Source of the DNA: Gemmatimonadota bacterium | GTDB lineage: Bacteria; Gemmatimonadota; Gemmatimonadetes; Gemmatimonadales; Gemmatimonadaceae | DNA length: 32,727 nucleotides | Direction of reading: 5' to 3' | NCBI GenBank assembly: GCA_025359135.1 | Contig: JANYHJ010000042.1 | Coordinates: 1 to 32,727 of the forward strand | Part shown: piece by piece, positions 16,383 through 24,100 of the stretch | Numbering within the stretch: position 1 is the stretch's first letter | Layout of the letters: every line of letters starts with the position of its first letter | Notes under the pieces: generated by a model | Told to the model about the DNA's origin: nothing | What the model saw: the letters and a program-made list of their open reading frames with translations, nothing else | The model's database searches: none | Made by a program: the position numbers and the translations under genes

Positions 16383-16907
16383 ATGAACACGCCGCGGAGA
16401 AACCGTATCATGAGACTGGCCAGCCTGACCCTGCTCGCGGGCGCCCTGATCGCCACGCTCGCCACACCCGCGGCGACGCTGGGCGCGCAACCCACGCGAC
16501 AGGCCAGCGGCGACGCGGCCAGCGTCGCCGCGACCGTGCGCGCGCTGTTCGCGGCATCGGAACGCAACGACATGGTGGCCCTCGACTCGCTCTATGCGGG
16601 CGACAGCTTGACGATTTTCGAGGGCGCGGGGGTCAACCGAGGCTGGGCCGACTACCGGGATCACCATCTGGCTCCCGAACTCAAGGAGATGAAGAACCTC
16701 CGGTACCAGCCAGCCGATCTTGAAGTGCATGTCGAGGGCGGAATCGCGTGGGTCCTGTTCCGGTACGCGCTCAAGGCGGACGTGAACGGTCGCGCTGCCG
16801 ACGTGTTCGGTCGTGGCACGGCGATCCTCGAGCGGCGCGGGACGCGGTGGGTCGTGCGTCACATGCAAACCGGTGGCCGGGCACGACGACCGACCGATCC
16901 AGCCTGA
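16383..16907 (+). CDS. Exported NTF2-like (DUF4440/SnoaL-type) protein
   Basis: A 174-residue protein with a signal peptide ending in L-G-A-Q. The rest has the NTF2-like fold pattern: VRALFAASERNDMVALDSLYAGD, then a strand with TIFEGAGVNRGWADYRDHHL, and the closing RGTAILERRGTRWVVRHMQTG. Family members are small ligand-binding or enzymatic domains with no fixed function. ATG 16380, 16383 and 16410 are all possible starts; GAGAGG abuts the first two. It lies 7 bases after the M56 gene and before copC, so it is likely part of the copper operon. Confidence 0.82.
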   Translation: MNTPRRNRIMRLASLTLLAGALIATLATPAATLGAQPTRQASGDAASVAATVRALFAASERNDMVALDSLYAGDSLTIFEGAGVNRGWADYRDHHLAPELKEMKNLRYQPADLEVHVEGGIAWVLFRYALKADVNGRAADVFGRGTAILERRGTRWVVRHMQTGGRARRPTDPA

Positions 16908-16977
16908 CCGTGTGCCGTGCCACAGTCGAGCGACTGCTGCCGACGGTGGCCAAGGACCCTTGCGTCGGCTCCAGTGT

Positions 16978-16992
16978 TTTACGTAACGTAAA
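16978..16992. promoter_or_regulatory. Perfect 15-bp palindrome upstream of copC (candidate operator)
   Basis: TTTACGT-A-ACGTAAA is a perfect inverted repeat in the 135-base gap between the NTF2-like gene and copC, 50 bases before the copC ATG. It is AT-rich in a GC-rich background. Weak promoter elements (TTGCGT at 16960 and TAACGT inside the palindrome) overlap it. It is a candidate binding site for the BlaI-like repressor or another metal regulator. Confidence 0.45.
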
Positions 16993-17042
16993 GCGATCGG
17001 CACCACGGCGCCGGCGCGACCCCCCTCAATCGAAAAGATCCC

Positions 17043-17522
17043 ATGCTGCTCCATGCGCGATCCCTCGTGGTGCTCACCGCCCTCCTCGCGTTGCCACTGC
17101 ACGACGCGGCCGCCCATCCGCGCCTCCTCAAGGCCGCACCCGCCGCGGACAGCCGGACGGCCGTCGCGCCCAAGGAGATCAGCCTGACGTTCAACGAGCC
17201 GCTCACGCTCGCGTTGAGCCGGATCACCCTGACCGACGCAACGCAGAGGGTGATCATGCTCGATACCCTGCGCGCCGGACTGGACGACGCGAAGACGCTG
17301 GTGGCGCAGGTGACCGGTGCGCTGGCGCCCGGACGATACACGATCAAGTGGCAGGCGGCCGGCGCCGACGGACACCCCATGCGCGGCGAATTGACGTTCG
17401 TGCTCGACCCGGCGGCAGCGCCGGCCGGAGCGAGCGCCGCACGGACGCACAGGCAGCACGGCGACGTGCATACCGTCGGCGCAGGGACGAAGGAGGGCCG
17501 GAAGTCACCTTTGCGTTCGTGA
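17043..17522 (+). CDS. copC: Copper-binding periplasmic protein CopC
   Basis: A 159-residue protein with a signal peptide ending D-A-A-A, leaving His25 (HPRLLKAAPAADS) as the mature N-terminus. This is the first Cu(II) ligand of CopC. The other ligands Asp109 and His111 are in ADGHPMRGELTFVL. No Met-rich Cu(I) loop is seen, so it looks like a single-site Cu(II)-type CopC. The tail beyond residue ~125 is an Ala/His-rich extension. CopC passes copper to or from CopD, whose gene follows 49 bases downstream. Confidence 0.92.
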   Translation: MLLHARSLVVLTALLALPLHDAAAHPRLLKAAPAADSRTAVAPKEISLTFNEPLTLALSRITLTDATQRVIMLDTLRAGLDDAKTLVAQVTGALAPGRYTIKWQAAGADGHPMRGELTFVLDPAAAPAGASAARTHRQHGDVHTVGAGTKEGRKSPLRS

Positions 17523-17571
17523 TCGCGAGCCCGATCGTGGGAGCGGCCTTGCACATCCGCGGCGGGGCGCG

Positions 17572-18558
17572 ATGACAGACGCGTCGTTCGGCGTGGAGTC
17601 GTGGGAGTACGCCGCGATACGCGCCGTCCAGTTCGTCGCGATCGTCGGGCTGATCGGCGTCCTGGCCTTGCGGCTGATTGTCCTGCCGCGCTTCGGGCGG
17701 CTGGGCGCTGCAGGCGACGTCGCCGAGGCAGCGACAGCGCGCACGTTCGCGTGGGCACGCACTGCATTTGGCGCAATCGGAGTCGCCACCGTGGTCCGGT
17801 TGGCTGCGCAGCACGCGGCCATGTTCGGCACGGAGGAGCATTGGTCCCGCACCACGCTGTGGGCGCTCCTCCTGCAGTCGGGCTGGGGCCTTGGCTGGTG
17901 GCTCGCGCTCGCGGGCGTGCTCGCGGGCTGGTGGGCAACGGCTAAAGAAAGGCGACGCCGCGCGTATGCGTGGCCCGTGCTCGTTACCACCAGTGCGGCT
18001 GTGGTCGTGAGCCTGTCCCTCTCCGGACACCCAGCGGCGGCGGAGAAGCCGGCACTTGCCGTGGCGATCGATGTGCTGCATGTGATCGGAGCGGGGGGAT
18101 GGGTTGGCAGCCTTGCCATGCTGATGGTGATCGCCGTACCCGCGGCCGCGCGATTGCCGGAAGGCGAGCGACACGATCAGGTCGCGCGACTGGTGACGGC
18201 CTTCAGTCCGACGGCCTTGGGTTTCGCCGCTTTGGCCGCGTTCACGGGAACGCTGGCCGCCTGGCGCAACATCGGCTCGATCGCCGCCCTCTGGAGCAGT
18301 GGCTACGGGCAGCTGTTGCTGGCGAAGCTGGCGCTGCTGTCGGTGGCCGTGCTCACCGGGGCCTACAACTGGAAGCGGGTCCTGCCGGCGCTCGGATCGG
18401 CGCGAGGCACGCGCCGTCTCCAGCGCTCGGCGAGCATCGAACTCGTTGCCGCGCTGGCGGTGCTGATCATCACGGCGGTGCTCGTGGCCACGCCGATGAC
18501 GGTGGAACTTGCCGAGACGAGGACGCCGCAAGCGGTGCACGCGGAGTCCGGGAGATGA
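17572..18558 (+). CDS. copD: Copper resistance membrane protein CopD
   Basis: A 328-residue membrane protein with about eight hydrophobic helices. The family pattern is clear: RAVQFVAIVGLIGVLALR in helix 1, DVLHVIGAGGWVGSLAML with the conserved His and GGWVGS in the middle, and AKLALLSVAVLTGAYNWKRVLP near the end. CopD moves copper across the inner membrane together with CopC. Its stop overlaps the ATG of the downstream ATPase (ATGA), indicating an operon. Confidence 0.93.
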   Translation: MTDASFGVESWEYAAIRAVQFVAIVGLIGVLALRLIVLPRFGRLGAAGDVAEAATARTFAWARTAFGAIGVATVVRLAAQHAAMFGTEEHWSRTTLWALLLQSGWGLGWWLALAGVLAGWWATAKERRRRAYAWPVLVTTSAAVVVSLSLSGHPAAAEKPALAVAIDVLHVIGAGGWVGSLAMLMVIAVPAAARLPEGERHDQVARLVTAFSPTALGFAALAAFTGTLAAWRNIGSIAALWSSGYGQLLLAKLALLSVAVLTGAYNWKRVLPALGSARGTRRLQRSASIELVAALAVLIITAVLVATPMTVELAETRTPQAVHAESGR

Positions 18559-20696
18559 GATCCTCGCGAGAGCATGATCACGCGGCCCGCTCCTCACAGT
18601 CGGGCATGCTGCCGCAGCCCGCCCCGCCTGATCCGCATGCCGGCCACGGCGCGCACAGGGGCCACGAGCAGTATGCCGACAACACCGAGCAAGCGGGCCG
18701 GAACGAACACGCCGACCACGACAAGCACGCTGGTCACTCGCCCGCGATGTTCCGCGACAAGTTCTGGCTGTCGCTCGCGCTCACCGCCCCGATCCTCGTC
18801 TGGGGCCACATGCTGCCGCGCGCCTTCGGCTACGCTCCGCCCGCGTTCCCGGGCTCGCACTGGATCCCGTCGGTCCTCGGCACCGTCGTCTTCGTCTACG
18901 GCGGCTGGCCGTTCGTTCGTGGCGCCACGCGCGAGATCACCGCGCGCCTGCCGGGGATGATGACTCTCATCGCCCTCGCGATCTCCGTCGCCTTCGTCTT
19001 CAGCGCCGCCGTCACGCTCGGCTTTCCGGGCATGCCACTCTGGGAAGAGTTGGCGACCCTCGTCTCGATCATGCTTCTGGGCCATTGGCTCGAGATGCGC
19101 TCGATCTCCCAGGCCGAGGGCGCGCTGGGCGAGTTGTCCAAGCTTTTGCCGGGCTCAGCGGTGCGTGTGACGGGTGAGGGCGCCGCCGAGCGCGTCGAGG
19201 ATGTTCCCGTGTCGGCGCTCCGCGACCACGATGTCGTCCTCGTGCGCCCCGGAGCCGGCATCCCCGCCGACGGCGTGGTGCGATCCGGCAGCAGCGCAGT
19301 GAATGAAGCGCTGATCACGGGCGAGTCCGAACCGGTGCACAAAGTGGAGGGGGCCAAGGTCATCGCCGGCACGGTGAATGGCGCGGGTTCACTGCGCGTT
19401 CAGGTCACCGGGACGGGGGACAAGACCGCGCTCGCCGGTATCATGCGGCTGGTGGCCCAGGCGCAGTCGTCCAAGTCACGTGCGCAGGCGCTTGCCGACC
19501 GGGCGGCGCGCTGGCTTACCTGGATCGCCCTCGGGTCGGGGGCGCTGACCTTCACCGCCTGGATGTTGGCTGGAGCGACGGCCGCGACCGCCGTCGAACG
19601 GCTCGTGACGGTGCTCGTGATCGCCTGTCCGCACGCCTTGGGCCTTGCAGTGCCGCTGGTGTTGGCGATTTCCACCACGCTCGGGGCACACGGCGGACTC
19701 CTCGTCCGCGATCGCCGCGGCCTCGAGGAGGCGCGCAACCTCACGGCCGTTGTGTTCGACAAGACCGGCACGCTGACGCTCGGCCAGCACCGCGTGGTCG
19801 CGATGCGCGCCGTCGGTGGACTGGGCGACGACGACGCGCTGCGGCTGGCAGCCGCGGTCGAGCGCGACGCCGAGCATCCGGTTGGGCGAGCGATCGTGAA
19901 GAGCGCCGAGGACCGGAAGCTCACCGTTCCTGCAGCCACGGGATTCCAATCCATCCCTGGACAGGGCGTGCGGGCCACGGTTGCTGGGCGCGACCTTGCC
20001 GAGGGCGGACCGAACCTGCTGACGACGCTCAACGTGACCCCCGCGGCGGAGCTCGTCGCATTCGCCACCGAGGCTGCCGGGCGCGGTGAAGGGGTGATCT
20101 ACCTGGTCGAGGGGGATCACGTGCTCGCTGCCTTCGCCGTGGCCGACGCGATCCGTCCAGAATCGGCCGAAGCCGTGCGGCAGCTGCACGCGGCAGGGAT
20201 CGAGGTCATCATGATGACGGGCGATGCGAAGGCCGTGGCCGACGCGGTGGCTCGGCAACTGGGCATCGAGACGGTGCTGTCGCAGGTGCTGCCCGAGCAG
20301 AAGGCCGCCCACATCGAGGCGCTGCAGCAGCAGGGCAAGCGCGTGGCGATGGTGGGTGACGGCGTGAATGATGCACCGGCCCTCGTGACGTCGGACGTCG
20401 GGATCGCGATCGGGGCGGGGACGGACGTCGCGGTCGAAGCGGGCGACGTGGTGCTGGTACGGAGCGACCCGCGCGACATTCCGCGGATCATCAACCTCTC
20501 GCGCGCGACCTACCGCAAGATGATCCAGAACCTGTGGTGGGCGGCGGGGTACAACGTCGTTGCGATTCCGCTGGCGGCCGGTGTCCTGGCGCCATGGGGC
20601 GTGGTGCTGACGCCGGCGGTGGGGGCGGTGTTGATGTCGGCCAGCACGGTGATCGTGGCGCTGAATGCGCAGTTGCTGCGCAGGATGAGGCTGTAG
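18555..20696 (+). CDS. copB: CopB-like P1B-type copper-translocating ATPase
   Basis: A 713-residue ATPase from ATG 18555, with a GGAG 8 bases upstream. The N-terminus (residues 1-61) is His-rich (about 12 His) instead of carrying a CxxC heavy-metal domain. Visible elements are TGES at 255-258, the CPH metal-transport motif at 358-360, phosphorylation Asp402 in DKTGTLT, EHP near 440-442, and MVGDGVNDAPAL in the hinge. The C-terminal helix carries YNVVAIPLAAGVLAPWG and MSASTVIVALNA. CPH together with an N-terminal His-rich region places it in the P1B-3 (CopB) subgroup, which exports copper using ATP. A decayed fragment of a related gene lies at 27271-27395. Confidence 0.95.
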   Translation: MRSSREHDHAARSSQSGMLPQPAPPDPHAGHGAHRGHEQYADNTEQAGRNEHADHDKHAGHSPAMFRDKFWLSLALTAPILVWGHMLPRAFGYAPPAFPGSHWIPSVLGTVVFVYGGWPFVRGATREITARLPGMMTLIALAISVAFVFSAAVTLGFPGMPLWEELATLVSIMLLGHWLEMRSISQAEGALGELSKLLPGSAVRVTGEGAAERVEDVPVSALRDHDVVLVRPGAGIPADGVVRSGSSAVNEALITGESEPVHKVEGAKVIAGTVNGAGSLRVQVTGTGDKTALAGIMRLVAQAQSSKSRAQALADRAARWLTWIALGSGALTFTAWMLAGATAATAVERLVTVLVIACPHALGLAVPLVLAISTTLGAHGGLLVRDRRGLEEARNLTAVVFDKTGTLTLGQHRVVAMRAVGGLGDDDALRLAAAVERDAEHPVGRAIVKSAEDRKLTVPAATGFQSIPGQGVRATVAGRDLAEGGPNLLTTLNVTPAAELVAFATEAAGRGEGVIYLVEGDHVLAAFAVADAIRPESAEAVRQLHAAGIEVIMMTGDAKAVADAVARQLGIETVLSQVLPEQKAAHIEALQQQGKRVAMVGDGVNDAPALVTSDVGIAIGAGTDVAVEAGDVVLVRSDPRDIPRIINLSRATYRKMIQNLWWAAGYNVVAIPLAAGVLAPWGVVLTPAVGAVLMSASTVIVALNAQLLRRMRL

Positions 20697-20773
20697 GCGC
20701 AGTGCGAGTGGTGTGCTTTCGTCGTTCGCGCCAATGGCGCGAGAGGTCTGACTCGACTACCCTTACCGACAGC

Positions 20774-21187
20774 GTGCTCCACCATTCATCTCGCCGCATC
20801 CGGCTCGTCGCCGCCACCACCGCACTGTTGACAACGTGGTGGTTGGGCTGCTGCGCATATGAGCCGATTGCCGCGTACTTCTTCGGCGCCGGAGCCGGTT
20901 CGATGGTGGCGTGCACCGGGGTTGACGGCGGTTCGCGGTCGACGCAGCCGATGGCATCCCCGGCTGCTGCACAAGGTGGGAGCGCAGCGACGGAAGCGCA
21001 TGCCGAATCGCCCCGCTGTTGCGCGTGTAGCAGCCAGGGCTGCTGCGGTCCGGTTCCCTTGGCCGCGATCGCGGTATTTGTCCCTGCGCCGACGTCCGCT
21101 GCGGTCCTGACCGACGCGACGTCGCCGTCGAGCATCGATCGGACCCCGCTGGTTCCGCCTCCACAAGCCCGGCCGCTCAGGGTGTAG
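20774..21187 (+). CDS. Small exported Cys-rich hypothetical protein
   Basis: A 137-residue frame from GTG 20774; the start is uncertain and GTG 20702 is also in frame. The N-terminus has a hydrophobic segment (LVAATTALLTTWWLGCC) like a signal or membrane anchor. In the middle a Cys cluster, CCACSSQGCCG, is preceded by HAES and followed by a hydrophobic segment, PVPLAAIAVFV. The end is Pro-rich. No family was recognised. The Cys cluster and the position directly after the copper ATPase suggest a metal-binding or metal-sensing small membrane protein. The frame may be fortuitous, since the region is GC-rich. Confidence 0.5.
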   Translation: MLHHSSRRIRLVAATTALLTTWWLGCCAYEPIAAYFFGAGAGSMVACTGVDGGSRSTQPMASPAAAQGGSAATEAHAESPRCCACSSQGCCGPVPLAAIAVFVPAPTSAAVLTDATSPSSIDRTPLVPPPQARPLRV

Positions 21188-21197
21188 TGCGCCCGTG

Positions 21198-21212
21198 CCC
21201 CGCATTGCGGGG
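21198..21212. repeat. 15-bp perfect palindrome between the two metal operons
   Basis: CCCCGCA-T-TGCGGGG lies 11 bases after the stop of the Cys-rich protein. As RNA it would form a 6-bp stem with a 3-base loop. No T-run follows, so it is not a typical Rho-independent terminator, but it may end or separate transcription units. The rest of 21213-21370 shows no clear feature. Confidence 0.35.
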
Positions 21213-21370
21213 AGCGATCGGCTGTTGCAGCGCAACTTCGGTGCCTTCGGGCGCCGACTCCTGCGATGTCCGCCATCACATCCTGACCGCCGTTCCGCGT
21301 CCTTCACGCGGTCGTCATGGCACGATTCCGTTGCCATTCAGCGCAGCGGAAAACTCTGGATGATGATTTC

Positions 21371-22765
21371 ATGCACTCGTTCACGATAGCGTGCGTTGGA
21401 CGCGCGATAGGTCGACTCTCGTTCGCTGCACTCGCGGTTGCGCCGGTCCCCTGCAAATCTCAGGGCGCATCGGCGACAGCAACGGAAGCTGGGGCCCTCA
21501 CGCTGCGGCAAGTCTTTGACCGCGCCGCCACGCAGCCGCGGCTCGAGGCGGCGCTGGCACGTGCGGCAGCGGCCAACGGAAGCCGTGCCACGGCTGGAAC
21601 GTACGGCAACCCGGTGCTCTCGTATCAGGTGGACAACGCGCCGATCGGTGGCGCGGGAACGCCACCGATGGCGCGTGAGTCCATGATGACGGCGACGCTG
21701 CCGCTTGAGTTCCTGTATCAGCGATCGTCGCGGGTGCAGCGGGCCGACGCCAACGTCCGCGCTGCCGAAGCGGACGTGGTGACGACACGACAGCGCCTTC
21801 TCGTCGATGCTGCACGCGCATTTCATCGCGTGGCACTCGCGGAAGAGGTTGTCGCGATTGCGCTCAACCTGACCGCGTGGCTGGACACGCTCGTCAGCTA
21901 CAATCGCGCCCGCGCCCGTGAGGGCGCGGCAGCCGAAGCAGACTTGTTGCGCGCAGAACTGGAGCGAGACCGCGCCATGGCCGATGCGGCGATGCTGGAC
22001 GCGGAATTGGCTCGGGCCCGCGCCGATCTCGTGGTGTTCCTTGGCGTTGACCGACGACGCGGGCCTGCCGCCTCGACCCTTTCCGCACCCTTCACCATTC
22101 CCGACGTGGCGGGCATGCAGGAAGTGATCGCCCGCTTCTCGGGAACCGCCTCCTTGGACTCTGCACGCGCCACTCCAGTCGCAGCTGCAATGCCTGACCG
22201 CGCAGACCTGCGTGCAGCGCGCGAACGTGTCGCGGCAGCCGCAGCCGGTGTCACGAACGAACGTACGATGCTGATTCGACAGCTGGGTGCCACGGTCGGC
22301 ACCAAGAGCAGCGCTGGTACGACGTCACTGATGGCGGGAATCAGCGTACCGCTTCCACTGTTCGACCGGAATCGCGGCGAGATTGCGCGCGCCTCTTCGG
22401 AGCGCGATGCCGCCATGCACGACCTCGCGGCGACCGAGCGGGATGTGCGCGCCGAACTGGCCGGGTCATTGGACGCCGCGGTGCTGCTGACTCGGCGCGC
22501 CGAGGCGCTCGCACAGCCTGACGTGACGGGCGCCGTGGCGTTCCTCGCCAAAGCCGACGAGTCCCGACGCATCGCACTCGGCGCGTACCGCGAGGGCGCG
22601 ATCCCGCTCGTGCAGGTGCTGGACGCCGCGCGCGTATGGGGCGAGTCGCGCGCCGCCTTCTACCGACTGCTGGCGGCTCAGCGCGATGGCGTGGTTGCGC
22701 TTCTGGCGGCATTCGGCGTCGACCTGACGACATGGGACATGCGCACCTCTCACATCACCCAATGA
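21371..22765 (+). CDS. czcC: TolC-family outer membrane factor of RND efflux (CzcC-like)
   Basis: A 464-residue protein from ATG 21371; the frame is also open from ATG 21317, but MHSFTIACVGRAIGRLSF begins a normal signal peptide. It shows the CzcC pattern: LTLRQVFDRAATQPRLEAALARA, GNPVLSYQVDNAPIGGAG, and in the second half SVPLPLFDRNRGEIARA, followed by YREGAIPLVQVLDAARVWGE near the end. It forms the outer-membrane channel of the tripartite pump. Its stop overlaps the start of the membrane fusion protein gene (ATGA). Confidence 0.92.
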   Translation: MHSFTIACVGRAIGRLSFAALAVAPVPCKSQGASATATEAGALTLRQVFDRAATQPRLEAALARAAAANGSRATAGTYGNPVLSYQVDNAPIGGAGTPPMARESMMTATLPLEFLYQRSSRVQRADANVRAAEADVVTTRQRLLVDAARAFHRVALAEEVVAIALNLTAWLDTLVSYNRARAREGAAAEADLLRAELERDRAMADAAMLDAELARARADLVVFLGVDRRRGPAASTLSAPFTIPDVAGMQEVIARFSGTASLDSARATPVAAAMPDRADLRAARERVAAAAAGVTNERTMLIRQLGATVGTKSSAGTTSLMAGISVPLPLFDRNRGEIARASSERDAAMHDLAATERDVRAELAGSLDAAVLLTRRAEALAQPDVTGAVAFLAKADESRRIALGAYREGAIPLVQVLDAARVWGESRAAFYRLLAAQRDGVVALLAAFGVDLTTWDMRTSHITQ

Positions 22766-24099
22766 TGACCACGCCTCCAATCTTCCGCACGCGCGATCAG
22801 CTGGCACGTTGGCGCATGCCGTACCCTGCACCTGCATGCCTCCTGGCGCTCGCCGTGGTTGCGTGCTCGAACGATCGAGGCGGCAAGGGTGCCGCGGGCG
22901 CCAGCCGCAGCGACAGCGCGGCCATGGCCAACATGCCCGGCATGGCGCATTCGGACGCGCCGAAGGCGTCGACGGTTCCCGGTCACGACGAGGGCGCAGC
23001 GACCGACACGACCGGACGGCGGGTCATGCTGAGCGCCGTGCAGGTGGCCACGGGTGGCGTCGCATGGGAGCCTGCGCGGACCGGTGCCGACGCGGCGAAT
23101 GCGACGCTGCCGGGCCAGCTGGTACCGAACGAAGACCGGACCGCGCACCTTGGGGCTCCCGCGCGCGGGCGCGTGGTCAGCGTTGCGGTGCGGCCGGGCG
23201 ACCGCGTCACCGCCGGACAGTTGCTGGTCACGCTTGCCAGTCCCGAAGCCGGGATGGCGCAAGCAGACGCCGCGAAGGCCGTTGCCGACCTCGTCTCGCG
23301 TCGTGCGCAGGCCGTCTATGCGACGAACGCCCGCGAGCGAAGCGAGCGCCTGCTGGCGCTGAAGGCGATCCCGCGTCAGGACTACGAGCGCGCGGTGGCG
23401 GATGACGAACAGGCCAGGGCCGCACTGACCCAGGCCGAGGCCGAAGCTCGCAGGACGCGCAGCACCTCCGAGCAGCTCGGCGCAAACGGATCCACCGGCG
23501 GCGAAATGCACCTGCGCTCTCCGCTGGCTGGCGTGGTGCTCGCGCGTACCGCGATGCCCGGCGCCGTCATCGAGGCTGGCGCGTCGCTGGTCGTTGTCAC
23601 CGATCCGTCGACCCTCTGGTTGCAGGTGCAGGCGCCCGAGCCACTCGCCACGCTGTTCCACGCTGGCCAGCAGCTCCGCTTCGCGGTGCCAGCGTATCCC
23701 GCAGACACGTTCTCCGCCCGCATCGACGCGGTCGGTGCAGCACTCGATGCGGACACGCGGACACTTCCCGTGCGTGGACTCATCGAGAATCGCGGCGGTC
23801 GACTCAAGCCGGAGATGCTCGCCAGTGTGAGCGTGCGCGGCACGCAATCGATGGCCGCCATCATGTTGCCGGATGACGCCGTGCAGCTGCTCGACGGCAA
23901 GTCCGTGGTGTTCGTGGCGCAACCAGATGGTCTCGGCGGGGCTGCCTTCACGGCGCGCGCCGTGGAAACCGGCCCGCGGTCCAACGGCCGCATTGGCGTC
24001 ACGCGCGGACTCCGAGAGGGCGACCTCGTTGCCACGCGCGGTGCATTCACGCTCAAGGCGCAGCTCAAGAAGGGCTCGATGAAAGACATGGAGATGTGA
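22762..24099 (+). CDS. czcB: Periplasmic adaptor (membrane fusion protein) of RND metal efflux (CzcB-like)
   Basis: A 445-residue protein. The first ~33 residues end with a lipoprotein signal (LLALAVVAC). A Met/His-bearing stretch (MANMPGMAHSDAPK) after the lipid Cys could bind metal. Next come the lipoyl-type half motif (GAPARGRVVSVAVRPGDRVTAGQLLVTLASPEAG), a coiled-coil hairpin (about residues 170-235), the second lipoyl half (LRSPLAGVVLARTAMPGAVIEAG), and beta-barrel and proximal domains. It bridges the inner-membrane pump and the outer-membrane channel. Two ATGs (22762, 22765) overlap the czcC stop; the czcA gene starts one base after its stop. Confidence 0.93.
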   Translation: MMTTPPIFRTRDQLARWRMPYPAPACLLALAVVACSNDRGGKGAAGASRSDSAAMANMPGMAHSDAPKASTVPGHDEGAATDTTGRRVMLSAVQVATGGVAWEPARTGADAANATLPGQLVPNEDRTAHLGAPARGRVVSVAVRPGDRVTAGQLLVTLASPEAGMAQADAAKAVADLVSRRAQAVYATNARERSERLLALKAIPRQDYERAVADDEQARAALTQAEAEARRTRSTSEQLGANGSTGGEMHLRSPLAGVVLARTAMPGAVIEAGASLVVVTDPSTLWLQVQAPEPLATLFHAGQQLRFAVPAYPADTFSARIDAVGAALDADTRTLPVRGLIENRGGRLKPEMLASVSVRGTQSMAAIMLPDDAVQLLDGKSVVFVAQPDGLGGAAFTARAVETGPRSNGRIGVTRGLREGDLVATRGAFTLKAQLKKGSMKDMEM

Positions 24100-24100
24100 A

